NCBI GenBank assembly: GCA_020744425.1
Contig: JAGMUV010000017.1
Span: forward strand, 1,426,001 to 1,490,000
DNA length: 64,000 bases
DNA from: Dactylonectria macrodidyma
Lineage: Eukaryota; Ascomycota; Sordariomycetes; Hypocreales; Nectriaceae
Direction of reading: 5' to 3'
Position 1 is the first letter of the stretch. Each line of letters opens with the position of its first letter. The position numbers and the translations under genes were made by a program. The notes below the pieces were generated by a model. That model had not been told where the DNA came from, ran no database searches, and worked only from the letters and a program-made list of their open reading frames with translations. Below, in pieces: positions 1-11,140 of the stretch.

Positions 1-211
1 ATCATGTGCTTTCAACAGGGTTCTAAAAGCGTCGAACCATGACGTTGCGTCTTTCCCTTCGTGCTCCGACTCAAACTCCGACTTGTTCTTTTTTCCTTTA
101 CCCTTCTTTTCTACTCCGGGAAAAGAAGAAGCCACCAAAACGCAAAAATTGCCACCTTTCCATGAGACGACGCGCACCCCTCCCCACGATCTTCAGAGAC
201 GCTTGGAACAC

Positions 212-1314
212 ATGATCTCGGCAGCGCGAGACAAAGCTGCATCGGGTCCTTCAGGCGCCGCTGACGGCAGCAGTGCCTCTGTCAAACCCCACAGGAAGCG
301 TGTGAGGAACTTTACGGCCGATGACCGCGCTGCCCATAGAATCTTCGAGAAAAACCGACGCGAGTCGTTCCGAGAGCGTCTGAATGTTAGTAGTACTTTG
401 GTTTTGGTTGGGACCTTTTGACGTCTCATGTTTTATGTGTGCGGCTTGAGTAACGCAAGAAACCCGTGTAGGATTTAGCCAAGGAGCTCCCCGCTTTGGC
501 CGGCAAGAACCCGCAGCGGCTGTCCAAACACACGGTTCTTGACGAAAGTATAGCCCGCCATCGATTCATGCAAACGAACTGCCTCGATGCTATCCAGAGC
601 ATGAAAGCCCTTGTCCAGGAGCGGGACGAGTTGCTCGCAGAGGTCAACACCTGGCGGAACGCATCAGGCTTGGCCGAGCGCCAACCGAAGGACGTGGACA
701 TGAACTCGGAAAAGTTGGGTTCTTTGGAGAAGGCCATCCATATGAACCCGTCAGACTCATCACCAGGCTGCACGAGCCAGAGCCCAGATTCAGAATTAGG
801 GCCGAAGAATGTTGAGGATGGGAAGCAAGCTGGCTTTGCGACCCAACCGCAATGCTCGCCGCTAACTACATTCATTGCTGCTACGCAAGGAGCCCATAAC
901 GACATGTCGAACCCGTTCCCCCTCTCGACTGGGTTCCATGAAGATCTAAGCCTGGGAACCATGTCATTGCCATTGAATGCAGATAGCCACTCCGTGTTTC
1001 CCCATAACCCCCAATTGGGCCCCAATACCCTTCTACTTGATGCGCCTGGTATACGAGGAGGCGGGGAAGATTCAGCCATGGCAATCAAGCAACCCCAATG
1101 TGATATAACAGGCAGCGATAAGCCCGAGCTACAGATTGGACATCAGCTGGCATATACCATTCATGACGAATTGGCTGCTCAACGCTCTTTACTAGACGGC
1201 GAGGGTTTGATGACTACGGAGGGCTGCGACTTAGAATTCCCCGTCTCCATGGCGACACCGATAGACTTCAATACGGAATTGGTACTGCAGCGGAATCCAT
1301 CTTGGGCGTTTTAG
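212..1314 (+). CDS. bHLH transcription factor
   Basis: Two exons, 212-385 and 472-1314, joined by an 86-bp GT-AG intron that falls inside the helix-loop-helix. The start at 212 is the first in-frame ATG in the window. The frame is open back to base 2, so the real start could lie further upstream or outside the window. The basic region (RAAHRIFEKNRRESFRERL) runs into helix 1 (NDLAKELPAL) and, after the loop, helix 2 (LSKHTVLDESIARH). After it comes a short coiled-coil-like stretch (MKALVQERDELLAEVN) and then a long low-complexity tail without a recognised domain. Proteins with this fold dimerise and bind E-box DNA in the nucleus; the targets here are unknown. Product is about 338 aa from this start. 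The call as bHLH is firm; the exact N terminus is not. Confidence 0.75.
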
Positions 1315-1416
1315 GTAAAACCACTATGTATTGTTCATCTAGGTAACCCAGTCATGTCTAACAAGCATGTTCCCCAGCGTATGATATGATAAATAGGTTT
1401 CTCGCTCAATAGCAAT

Positions 1417-2734
1417 CTAAATCTGAGCCAAAACAGCCTCCACCTTGGCCTTGCTCCGCTCTTCGCCGCCAGTAAACAGCGTGAGAGCATCTTCCAAACG
1501 CTTCTTGGTTGGGATATCGGCGGCGTTGGCCTTGTCGAGCTCGGCACCGCCGTTGGCGAGCCAGTCGACGTCGGTGCTGGCCAGCTTGCCGTCCCAGTCC
1601 GGACCAGCCAGGACATCGACCGTTAGGAGCTTCTTTAATCGTTCGGGGGTCGGGTGGGCATTCTTGTACACATGGGCCGGCTTCGGGAGGCCCTCGCCGG
1701 GCTGCTTGGAGGCGTCGTAGGGGAGCTTGGAGAGCTGCTCGAGGACCGTATGCGATATGGTAGCCGAGTGACAGCCCATTTCGCCGGCGGCCATGGCCTC
1801 TTCGACGGAGATGAAGCTATAGAGAATATGTCAGCTGGGGTCAGGGTCAGGAGTAGATCAGACTCTATATTACCTAGCGTTCTTCAGGAATGGCTGTTCC
1901 TTGCCGGTCTCTCGGTAGAGTCGTCTGTAAGTGTCGAGGATCTGGAGGATTCGGGCGGACATGGGGTGCTCGAGGGCGGGATCAGCGGACTTGGGCCAGA
2001 GCTCTAGCTCGTCATGGGCTCGAGTCTCTGTGAAAGCGTATCAGCATTAGACTTACTTGTCCACATATGTTTTAGGCTCACCGTTGTAGTAAGGGCTGAT
2101 GTAAAGCATGCCAGCCTGACTGCAGGCAATGGCTTGGTGGAGGCTGAACAGAGCCGTTCCAAGAGTAGGAATGCCCTCCGAGGAAAGAATCTTGGCAGCG
2201 TTCAGAGCTGGGCCGGTAGAGGGGATCTTGATGCAGAAGCGATCTCGAGAGATTCCGGCGCGGGCAAACTCGCGATCGTAGAGGTGGGCGTGGTCGAGGG
2301 TCGCTTGCGTATCGTAGGCTTTCGATGGGAGGGTCTGGAGGAGCACGCGGCCCTGGATCATATCGATGTTCTTCTTGCACATGTGGACAGCCTACGGAGT
2401 ACGGTTAGTTGGTTAGTTGTGGCGAGAGAATGGACTTATTCACCATGCGTGTGTAGATGGCGAGCCACCCCTCGTCCTTCAAATCCTTGGCTGTCTGGAT
2501 GAAGACATCCCTGTTGGAGTCATCGCCGAGCTGAATATCGACCCAAAGCTGGTTGCTGGTCTGGTCGTGGAAGTGAAATGGCGCCATGCCCTTGATGAAC
2601 TCGGGGGCCATCCAGTCGACATCGACGTGGACTTTGGTTTTCAGCGGTTAAGATGAGGTTCTGGGACGAGGGGTGCTGAACTTACTCTGCTCCTCGAGCT
2701 TGTCGAGCCATGACTTGGTTCCCATGCTACCCAT
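1417..2734 (-). CDS. Transaldolase
   Basis: Five exons read downward from 2734: 2734-2686, 2631-2444, 2391-2082, 2027-1874 and 1816-1417, separated by four introns of 52-57 bp. All junctions keep frame and give 366 aa. The protein belongs to the transaldolase/fructose-6-phosphate aldolase TIM-barrel family of the non-oxidative pentose phosphate pathway, which moves a dihydroxyacetone unit between sugar phosphates in the cytosol. The Schiff-base lysine lies in FCIKIPSTGPALNAAKIL. Other family blocks are PYYNETRAHDELELWP, LYRETGKEQPFLK and SFISVEEAMAAGEMGCH. The N terminus (MGSMGTKSWLDKLEEQ) suits a start at 2734. It is divergent from the sugar permease at 3811, so the repeat-rich gap between them is a shared promoter region. 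It is somewhat longer than the roughly 335 aa of yeast transaldolase. Confidence 0.92.
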
Positions 2735-3810
2735 GATGATGAATCGCTGATGTTGATGTGGTGTGATGTTTTATCGCTTAGTTTCTTGTATCTGCGTGTT
2801 CTGCTCTATGATGGACTAGGTGAGAGAAGTTGAATATTAATATCACGGCAACATGGGCGCATCCATTCTATTGCGGATACCGGACCTCCCCGCAAATGCC
2901 CTGCGTGTGCCGAAAGGTGGAGTGTGGGGAGGCATGATAGAAGATTGGATCTGTGAATGTAAGTTGCCCTGTGTGTGTCAAATGTTGACATGATGGATGT
3001 GGTGGTGGTGGTTAGAAGATCGACGCGATATCTCTCCCGAATTGGCTATTGCGGGGAAGCATGCCCTGCGTGTGTCGCTTTGAGGGTGCCCTGTATGTTG
3101 TCTACCGATGCCCTGTGTGTGGCACATTGAGAACGCCCTCCAACAACCAAAGGACCTGCGTGTTGCCACCCAATGAATCCGGCCCTGCGTGTGTACCTTG
3201 GACCTGATTCTACTCCCTGCACCGGCTTTCCGGATGCCCTGCGTGTGCCGCCTCTCCCCGCTGGTGACACCTTGCCCTGTGTGTGCCAGTCCCCCCTGTT
3301 CCCAGCTTTGTTTTGTGTCCTGTTAGTGTCCTTGTATCCTGTTAGTGTGCTCCAATGCCCTGCGTGTGTCAACCAACAACACACTAGCTTACTGGGTTAG
3401 ACAAGCCGGCTTTGCCTGATTCCCCACCTCGAGTCATCTAACCCGGCCCCGGTGATGACTCGGAATCGCATTACCCCATGGGAGGCAATGAGGGGACAAC
3501 CCTGGTCTCATCCTGCTATCCTGTTGATCACATGACACCAACCACGATGCGGGAACTTTCTACGCGTCTAATGGGCCTGTCATGATGAGCCGGGGCCAAG
3601 TTCCGGGGGTTCGTTCGAACGGTGCCGTCTTGCTAGAATAGGCTTGGGACCGGACGACAACTCTACGCGAATCCTGGGGTACCCCGCAAACACCACCTAC
3701 CTCTCCACAACTATAAAGCCGCCCGTGGGGATATCTTGTCGACGATCATCGCTAGTATTAATCATAACTATTTCTCGACACTCACGGTATCTTGTTCCTA
3801 ACCCGTCACC
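2735..3810. promoter_or_regulatory. Divergent promoter region with a motif cluster
   Basis: This 1076-bp gap separates the divergent transaldolase and sugar permease genes and has no credible gene. It contains about ten dispersed copies of TGCCCTGYGTGTG (separate entry) and a TATAAAG box at 3712-3718, about 93 bp before the permease ATG. Confidence 0.6.
2897..3369 (+). repeat. Dispersed TGCCCTGYGTGTG motif, about 10 copies
   Basis: Clear 14-nt copies, all in the same orientation, start at 2897, 2965, 3062, 3109, 3181 (GG for TG at the front), 3235, 3273 and 3356. Weaker copies start at 3087 and 3153, and two related TCCTGTTAGTGT boxes lie at about 3318-3350. Spacing is irregular (22 to 97 bp), so this is neither a tandem array nor CRISPR. 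The position between two divergent sugar-metabolism genes suggests multiple binding sites for one DNA-binding protein; that role is inference. Inverted copies recur at 20660-20750. Confidence 0.75.
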
Positions 3811-5843
3811 ATGTCCAAGTCTGTCGACGTTGACTGCAAGATGGATATCGAAGAGCAGTTGAAGCAACATGTCTCGCACGCTGAGCACAGCCCCGAGGAC
3901 TACGCTCGCAATGTCGACGCCAAGTACGATTCTCTGTCCCCAGGATTTTCATCTTCACCTTCAATTTCACTAACACAATCTCATTGCAGGATCCGAAACC
4001 CCCTTGTGGGCATGTCGAGGGCTGATCTTCGCACCCAAGTAGCTGCGTTCTGCATCGACTACGGCTTCCAGGATAAGGAAGACGTCTTTTACCGTGGTGC
4101 CCTCGCGGCGCAGGACCCAGAATCGTACGAGTCCATTGACGAGCTGACCGACGACGACAAGCACCACCTCCGACGCGAGATCACTCATAAGTGGCATCTC
4201 CCCAAGAGCTTCTACTACAGCATCGCTCTTTGCTCCCTAGGATCCGCCATCCAGGGCTGGGACAACACGGGAGCCAACGGTGCGAACTTGTCGTTCCCCC
4301 AAGAGTTCGGCATTGAGCACAACACGACTCTAGTTGGCGTCATCAACTCAGCCCCAGCCCTATTTGGCCTCCTGACCGCCTGGGCCGCTGATCCCATCAA
4401 CAACTGGATCGGCCGTCGAGGCACCATCTTTGTCACCGGCCTGTTCTGCGTTTTCCCCGTCCTCGCCCAGGCCTTTACCCAAAACTGGTGGGGCCTGTTG
4501 ATCTGTCGACTGTTCATGGGCATGGGCATGGGTGTCAAGATCTCTACCATTCCCATCTACTCTGCCGAGGTGGCACCCGCGGCTATCCGAGGCGGTATCG
4601 TCACCAGCTTCCAGCTTTGGGTCGCCTTTGGAATTTTCTTTGGCTTCTGTTCGAATCTTGTTTGGTATAGGATCGGTGACCTCGCCTGGCGTTTCCAATT
4701 AGGCGCCGCGTTCGCTCCCGCCATTCCTGTCCTCATCTTTGTCTGGTTCTGTCCCGGTATGCACCTCCCTTCTTCACACGTATAAGGATATCTGTAGAAG
4801 CTAATGGAGCAACAGAGTCACCTCGTTGGTTGATCAAGAAGGGCCGCTACCAACAATCCTTCGAGTCCTTCTGCCGCATCCGCAACACAGAAATGCAGGC
4901 CGCCCGCGATCTGTACTATGCCCACCGCCAGATCATCGAGGAGAAGGATGCCTTTGGTGGCAAGACTCTGATGAGTCGAATGTGGGAACTCTTCACCGTC
5001 CCACGTCTTCGCCGAGCCACCGTCGCCTCGTCATGGATCGTCATCTCCCAGCAGCTCAGCGGCATCAACATCATGGCCTTCTATTCCTCGACGGTCTTTG
5101 CGGCCGCCGGATACTCTACCAAGCAATGTCTACTCGCATCCATGGGCTTCGGACTAGTCACCTTCATCTTCGCCTTCCCAGCTGTGTACATGATGGACAC
5201 ATTTGGTCGTCGAAACCTGTTGCTCTTCACGTTCCCAAACATGGCTTGGTGCCTGTTCGCTGCCGGCTTCTGCTTTCTCATGAGTACGGATTCGAGCGCT
5301 AGGGTACCACTCATCGCATTCTTCGTCTATCTGTTCGGCGCTTTCTACGGCCCTGGTATGTCTTGAACGCAACCCCAGTGAGGATATGAAGACACTAACC
5401 TAGACTTAGGAATGGGTCCTCTACCATCCATCTATTTCTCCGAGGCGTTCCCCTTGTCCCATCGTGAAATGGGTTCAGCCTTTACCATTTGCGTCAACAA
5501 CGCCGTCGGTAGCACTCTCACCTTGACCTTCCCCTCCCTTCTAGCACGACTTGGCCCAACCGGTGCCTTCTGTTTCTACGCAGGTCTCAATATCCTTGCC
5601 TTTAGTGTCATTTTCTTCCTCATTCCGGAAACAAAGTAGGTGTAAACCTGGCCTCCATTGATGGATTTTAGCTAATCAAGACATCGCAGGCAACGTACAT
5701 TGGAAGAATTGGATTATATCTTCGGTGTCCCGACTCGCCGACATGCCGCTTATCAGGTTCGGGTGTGGCTACCCTGGTTCATCAAGCGACATTTGCTCTT
5801 CCAGAAGTCTGCTAAGCTTGAGCCACTCTACCAGCTGCAGTAG
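3811..5843 (+). CDS. MFS sugar/polyol transporter (sugar porter family)
   Basis: Five exons: 3811-3923, 3990-4756, 4816-5355, 5410-5635 and 5690-5843, giving 599 aa. It is a 12-helix plasma-membrane sugar porter. Diagnostic motifs are QGWDNTGANGANLSFPQEFG at the start of the membrane domain, GRRGTIF after TM2, PESPRWLIKKGR after TM6, the TM7 block QQLSGINIMAFYSS, and PETKQRTLEELDYIFGVPTR at the end. The long hydrophilic N terminus (about 130 residues) resembles fungal inositol/polyol-type porters more than hexose porters; the substrate is not determinable here. The first intron (3924-3989, 66 bp) is free of stops and divisible by three, so unspliced mRNA would still encode a longer protein. 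It faces the transaldolase across a shared promoter. Confidence 0.88.
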
Positions 5844-6356
5844 ATTTGACGAACCGGCATATGAAATCAAAACACGTCTGGGAGATTGAAGGTGAAAAAC
5901 GGCTGATTTGCGCTTTGCAGGCCTAGCAAGGCTTGAGTACTCGCAGTAGCAGGGAATTTTATTTCAATTCATCTTACTCTATACTTGAAATATTTATCCA
6001 GGCTTCGAAATAAGTTTCAAGAAGACAGCAATTGGCTTACTTTTAACGTGAAAGAGTGTAAAGTACCGTCACATATCCTTGTATTGAATGTGATTGTAGT
6101 TACTCAGCACCATCGAATAAGTATAAAATCTACCCCTCTTCTCAAACGACATTTTAAAGCTGGAAAATAGTGCGAAATAAGTCTATTTCTTCTTATCTGC
6201 AGTTGCTGCCTCCTGAAGCAGGAGGAGGAACACTTGTGGATTTTTATGTAAGATGGGTAGAAGAGAACAGAGATGGGAATGAGGAATTCGCGTGTCCAGT
6301 AGGATGAAGCCGAAGGTGAAAGTGTGATTTGAAATCAATTCTTTTAAACAATCGTC
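5844..6356. other. Intergenic, convergent 3' ends
   Basis: A 513-bp AT-leaning stretch between two convergent transporter genes. I see no gene, RNA or repeat in it. Confidence 0.5.
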
Positions 6357-8015
6357 TCAGAATTTCCGAGCGGGCGTGCGGGATTCGAAGAGATAGTCCA
6401 GCTCAGCGAATGTCTTGGCCTTCGTCTCAGGTAGAGCAAAGAAGGTGACGATTGTGAGGGGAATACTGAAGCCCAGGAAGATCAAGGCCGCTCGGGGACC
6501 CAAATTAGCCTCCTCAGTGTTGACAAGGTACGGAATGGCGATTGACCAGCCCATGTTGAAGATGGAGCTTGAGATGGCAGCAATCGCCGTTGTCTTAGCG
6601 CGAAGGCGAGACGATGAGATTTCTCCAACCACTGTCCAACCGACGGCGCCAACAGACACGAAGTAGAACAATGCCCAGATAATACAGAAGGCAGCCAGGC
6701 ATCGGCTGTTCCAGAGAAGACCTCGTCCGAAGAAACCGAGAAGGCTCACAACCAGAAGGCAAACCAGCATGCCGTACATCCCTCCAAGGAGCTGTGGACG
6801 ACGTCCAAGGCGTTCAATAAGGAAGAAGGCGAAGCTAGCAGCCAGGAGCGAGCAAACGACTGAGATTACGGTAATGAGGAAAGCATCATTGACGCCGGAG
6901 AGGGTGAGAAAGTATGTCAAATAATTGCCGCAAAGAGGGTAGCCGAAGAAGAGCTGGGAGATGATAGGTAAGCAGGCCAGCATCGTTCGTCGAAGATTGG
7001 TCCCTTGGAAACACTCAAGGTATGAAGATTCCTGTGCCTTCTCTTGCCTCTCGTGGGCAAGCGTTTCCTCCATGATCCGGACCTGCTCGTCAATATCAAC
7101 ATCGGGCTCCCCTCTGCGAAGTCGGCTGATCGAGGCTCGCGCTTCTTCGATACGGCCCTTGCTGACGAGGAAGTAGGGCGACTCTGGGACAAATGGGATG
7201 AAGACAATTAGACAAAAAGCAGCAGGGGCAAACTGGGTCACCACAGCTGTCTTCCATGACCACGGTCCATCAATTCGCGTGGTGCCCTCCAAAACGCAGG
7301 AAGCCACCAGCTGACCAACGATGATCCAGAACTGGAAAAGGGAAAGAGCAAATCCGCGGACCTCGACGGGGGTGATCTCGGACACATATGTTTGGGTGTT
7401 GCCTTGCATGGAGCCCATTGCTGCCCCCATGAGCAATTTGGCAACAATCCATATTTTCCAGTTTGGAGAGAGCAGTTCGGCGATCGTTCCAGCGACTGTT
7501 AGGCTGCAGGAGACAAACGTTAGTTTCAATCCCTCAAACCAAACCAATACTTGAACGTACCCAACAGTCATGAAGAAACAGATACGGCGGCCAAAGTAGT
7601 CATTGAGCATACCCGCGGCAAAAGCTGCCAAGATGGCGGATACGAATTGGATCACAGTCCAAATGAGCTGCCTGTTGGCGGGTAGAGTCCACGCAACAAG
7701 ATTGTCGTCATATACACCAAAGTGCTTGACAAACTCCTTGTTTGCAATGATGGAACCAATGAGTGTCAGGTCATATCCGATGAGAATCGGTGTCGTCGAG
7801 CAGCCGAAAGCTGTTGTCAAATCAGCATATTTGGATAGATGGACAAGCTGGGAGGGAGCTCAATTACCCGCGAGAACTGCATGCTTGGACGTCTTCAGAG
7901 ATTTGATCTGCTCACTCCAGGACATGCCATCCATCGAGATCGGCTGGCTCATGGCCTGCTTCTCAGACTCGCACGTCGCGAGGACAGTGGCATCGACGTC
8001 CGGCTTGGTGGACAT
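6357..8015 (-). CDS. MFS alpha-glucoside/maltose-type sugar transporter
   Basis: Three exons read downward: 8015-7868, 7810-7561 and 7503-6357, giving 514 aa. The second intron (57 bp) contains no stop and could be misread as coding, but removing it restores the usual TM2-TM3 spacing. Sugar-porter signatures are GYDLTLIGSIIANKEFVKHFG in TM1, GRRICFF, PESPYFLVSKGRIEEAR between TM6 and TM7, and PETKAKTFAELDYLFESR at the C terminus. The TM1 block is like fungal maltose/alpha-glucoside permeases, but substrate is inferred only. A palindromic TATA element lies 87 bp upstream, and two copies of the 16-bp motif GCGGAANNCAAATTCC lie 340-385 bp upstream, shared with the nearby regulator and beta-glucosidase. 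The start at 8015 is the first in-frame ATG. Confidence 0.88.
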
Positions 8016-8101
8016 GGTGATTCTCTTTAGGTGTATAAGGGTGAAACGAAAAGCCAAGTGATGAGCTCAGTTCAGATGAATTGTCGCTTCCAGCTGCGAT
8101 G

Positions 8102-8117
8102 CACGTATATATACGTG
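8102..8117. promoter_or_regulatory. Palindromic TATA element
   Basis: CACGTATATATACGTG is a perfect inverted repeat ending 87 bp upstream of the permease ATG at 8015. It combines a TATA core with flanking CACGTA/TACGTG halves. A core-promoter role is inferred from position. Confidence 0.45.
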
Positions 8118-8353
8118 ATGAGATATCTGAATCAATGTCCCCCATCAACCCGATAACCTGGCTAGCGAGGCCGGACTCGCAGGCACGCATCATACTGCCA
8201 AAAACTGTCGGCCGTGGGGAAGTTGATGGTAGCTCAATCCTGTATCACAGGAGTAGCCAGACTTCCCCGCAGACCACCCCAGAATCTAGACTGCTTGTGG
8301 GACGGTGATACGATAAGGCGCACTGGCGATCAAGAACAGGGCCCATTGTTGCA

Positions 8354-8400
8354 GCGGAATTCAAATTCCTACACCAAGACAAAAGCGGAACGCAAATTCC
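8354..8400. promoter_or_regulatory. Two GCGGAANNCAAATTCC sites
   Basis: Two 16-nt copies, at 8354-8369 (NN = TT) and 8385-8400 (NN = CG), are 31 bp apart start to start. The CGG at one end and the GG (of GGAATTTG) on the opposite strand resemble a spaced Zn2Cys6 recognition site. Further copies lie at 11155-11170 and 15571-15586, all beside genes of the same carbohydrate locus. Confidence 0.55.
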
Positions 8401-8834
8401 CACTTGCCACGCCATGTAGGCTATTCAATGGGAGGCGCTAGCCGAGCTCTATCGGCGGAATTTGCATTGAGAGTGGAGCCCATTTCCCCAAGCTCGACGG
8501 TGTGGATGAGCTACTCGAAGAGCCATTCTTGGAGCCACACTCTCGGTACCAGCATAATCTGCCTCTCTAACAGGTCGAGCCAGCAAGGATCTCTAGGCAG
8601 GTTAGAATTTGTGTTATTTCATAAACAGCTACATCATATTTTGGCGATGAAATAAAACGCGAGAATCAAAATCCAGAGTAAGAACGGGAAAAGTAAGATG
8701 TTAAGATGACAGACAAATGAACCATTTCTACGGTAATGAAACAGAAAATACGTTGACTATGTGCATTGATATACGATCAAGGACTACAAAGCCATGATCA
8801 ACCTCGTATAAGCTCTGTAGCTGACCAACCTTTT

Positions 8835-9345
8835 CTAGACGACACCTGCAGCCTTTGCACCCTCTGGGTCATGAGCTACCACCTCAATCTCAACCCTCAT
8901 GTCATCCTCCCCCAGGCGCGTGACACCGACACAGGTCCAAATAGGCTCATGATCGGGCATATATTTTCTAAAGTTGCGCACCATTGCCGCCAGAGCCTCG
9001 TCATTGATGGGCACATGGTACGAGTTCACTCGGAACACTTGAGACCAGCCCTTGCCGCCAGCATCCTTGAGGTTTCGTTCCACATTGGCAAACGCTAGGT
9101 CGATTTGGGCGTTGATTTCCTTCTCGAACACTTCGGTTTCAGGGTCCCATCCGCCTGCATGCATTGTCAGCGAATGTCGACTTCACTAATACGCCCCTGG
9201 GTAACTATGGAGCATGGTTCATTATTGTCGTACCTTGGCCAGCGCATTCAATCCTGTCACCGATGCGGACAGCTTGACTGTACTTGAACTGAGCCCTCTT
9301 GTTGACCCCAGCCTTTTCATAAGCGTAGTACTTGAGATGAGACAT
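8835..9345 (-). CDS. RidA/YjgF/UK114-family protein
   Basis: Two exons read downward, 9345-9234 and 9154-8835, with a 79-bp intron, giving 143 aa. That is the usual length of the family, whose members form trimers and often hydrolyse reactive enamines/imines. Supporting blocks are AVRIGDRIECAGQGGWDPET near the start, FANVERNLKDAGGKGWSQVF in the middle, and GEDDMRVEIEVVAHDP near the end. The N terminus MSHLKYYAYEKAG fits the fungal subgroup. Substrate and pathway are not evident. It lies between the permease gene and the Tc1/mariner element. Confidence 0.87.
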
Positions 9346-9686
9346 GATGGGTTTGCTTGGTGGTTGGGGACCGGATACTCGCTGGTTGGGATAAAAAGAA
9401 GATGAAAGTGAAGCAAATAAGTAGAGTGTTCAAAGTGCACAACATGGGAAGAACGGAAAGTTAAAATAGGTCCACGAATGCGCTATTATGACATTATGGC
9501 ATGACACTAGGCTGTAGGTTTCTACCCAGTATTCAAGCCACTTGATACTGCAAGTATTTCCCAGTAGCTGGCAGTCCACCAGCGTATCAGAGCGGGGTTG
9601 ACCAGATTAGCGCAAGATCAATTAGTAAGAACACTGGCATTATTAAGGCCTGTCAAAATCTTTCGTTCTAAATCCACCCTGTTACC
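9346..9686. other. Intergenic before the Tc1/mariner element
   Basis: A 341-bp stretch upstream of the RidA gene, reaching the TA target site of the transposon. No gene or repeat is recognised. Confidence 0.45.
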
Positions 9687-11075
9687 TACAGTGGTGTGCA
9701 AAAGTTCCGACAATTTCCCGATTTCCCCGCTCTTGCATCTCAAGCCGCGACGCGACCACGGCAACACAGTAACTTCATCACGCCATAATTCAACCACAAC
9801 ATGCCGCGGGTGTACGGAAAGACACATCATAGTCCTCACAAAAGGACGAAGATTGTGTACATGTACAAATCTGGCATATCCCTTGACCACATTGCGGCTG
9901 AGGAGGGAGTTACGAAACACGCAATCTTTGGCGTCGTCCGCCGGTACGACCACCAAAAGAGTGCAAAAAGTAATCCGCGTGCCGGGCGGCCAACAATCAT
10001 CACTGAGAGGGATAAAAATCATATATTCCGGATTATTGATAAAGACCCTTTTATTACAGTCAAAAGACTGAGTGATGAGGCCAATCTGCGGTGTCATAGG
10101 AGCACTCTATCGCGGTGGTTGAAGAAAAAAGGCATCCAACACCACCTTGCAAGCCGGCGCCCTTTTCTCAGTGAAGCCGCAGCCGAAAGTCGCCGAAATT
10201 TCGCACAGAAATACGTCAATGAAGATGCTAGCTTTTGGTATACTTGGATTTTCCAGATGAGTGCTCAATTGCTCGTGGTGACGGCGATAGACGGAAGTGG
10301 GCGTTCTCGAAATATGTAAGTCACACACTCCGTCTTTGGATCACTATTCTGACCGCGCCTAGGGCGAGAGACTTGCAAAAAAGAACGTACAGGCTAAGAA
10401 GAAGCTGACGAGGCATTCACAGATGTTCTTTAGTGCCTTCACTATTGACAGGGCCACAGATTTAGTCTGCTTATTCGGGGACCCCCAGGCAGACCGTGGC
10501 GGCGTTACGGCTCGAATTATCTTAGAATGCCTTCAACAGCACCTCCCGGAAATCATAGAGGAAGGGATGGTATTCCAACATGATAACGGACCTACATTTA
10601 AGAGTCATCTAGTCCAAAGGTGGCTACGCAAATACGCGAGCCGTGAGGGGGTCATACTTATAGAATTGCCCCCATATTCACCAGATCTTAATCCGATTGA
10701 AAATCTATGGGCAATACTAAAAGAACGGATCTGTAAGCGATACCCAGAACTCGCAGAGCTTCCGAAGAATATGGCTGCAAAAGATCGTCTGATTGAGTGT
10801 GCGGAAGAGCTTTGGCGTGAGCTTGAAGTTAAAGTGTTCGAAAACCTGATAAATTCGATGCCCAAGCGAATGCAGGTGGTGATTGATGCAGATGGGTGGT
10901 ATACTAAATATTGATGTAAATCATCATGAACGTCAGCTTCTGGGCTTCAAATTCATCTGCCTTTTAATTTATTATGATATTATTTGAATGCACAATGTGA
11001 AGTCAAAGGTTGTGTGGTTATCGAGGCAAGATGGGTGGATCCGGAAGTTGTCGGAACTTTTGCACACCCACTGTA
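9687..11075 (+). mobile_element. Tc1/mariner-type element with TA duplication
   Basis: The element runs 9689-11073 (1385 bp) and is flanked by TA at 9687-9688 and 11074-11075, the target duplication of this superfamily. Imperfect terminal inverted repeats of about 48 bp begin CAGTGGTGTGCAAAAG on the left and CAGTGGGTGTGCAAAAG on the right. A 19-nt core (TGTGCAAAAGTTCCGACAA) is identical at 9695-9713 and, inverted, at 11048-11066. The left end lacks one G of the right end. It carries one transposase gene with a frameshift, so it is probably non-autonomous now. Its right end lies only 67 bp upstream of the ATG of the Zn2Cys6 gene at 11141. Confidence 0.9.
9801..10914 (+). pseudogene. Tc1/mariner transposase with a frameshift
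   Basis: Two exons, 9801-10315 and 10363-10914, with a 47-bp intron. The N-terminal half has two helix-turn-helix units (about residues 14-50 and 66-110, the second ending STLSRWLKKKGIQHH). A single missing base near 10254 shifts the frame just before the first catalytic aspartate, which is read as PDEC in the shifted frame up to the intron. The second aspartate lies in FQHDNGPTF and the glutamate in SPDLNPIENLW, with 38 residues between them instead of the 34 of classical Tc1 transposases. Apart from the frameshift the coding frame is open, suggesting recent loss. Confidence 0.85.
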
Positions 11076-11140
11076 CACTATGCTCCCAGTAAAATCGCCT
11101 CTTGCCAGCTTGATTGCCTGAATCATACATTGGCCCCGCT

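Larger units (their letters stand above)
8016..8834. promoter_or_regulatory. Promoter region of the alpha-glucoside-type permease
   Basis: Holds a perfect 16-bp palindrome at 8102-8117 (CACGTATATATACGTG) that includes a TATA box, and the motif GCGGAANNCAAATTCC at 8354-8369 and 8385-8400. A partial copy (GCGGAATTTGCATT) starts at 8455. No gene is visible. Confidence 0.55.

Noticed and set aside
426..1088. Long minus-strand open frame opposite the bHLH gene
   Set aside because: It is a shadow of the bHLH second exon, with no domain or codon pattern of its own.
2897..3369. Regularly spaced repeats suggesting a CRISPR array
   Set aside because: Units are only 14 nt, spacing varies from 22 to 97 bp, and the genome is eukaryotic.
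9618..10097. 159-aa minus-strand open frame across the left end of the Tc1/mariner element
   Set aside because: It spans the element boundary and runs antisense to the transposase, so it is a chance frame.
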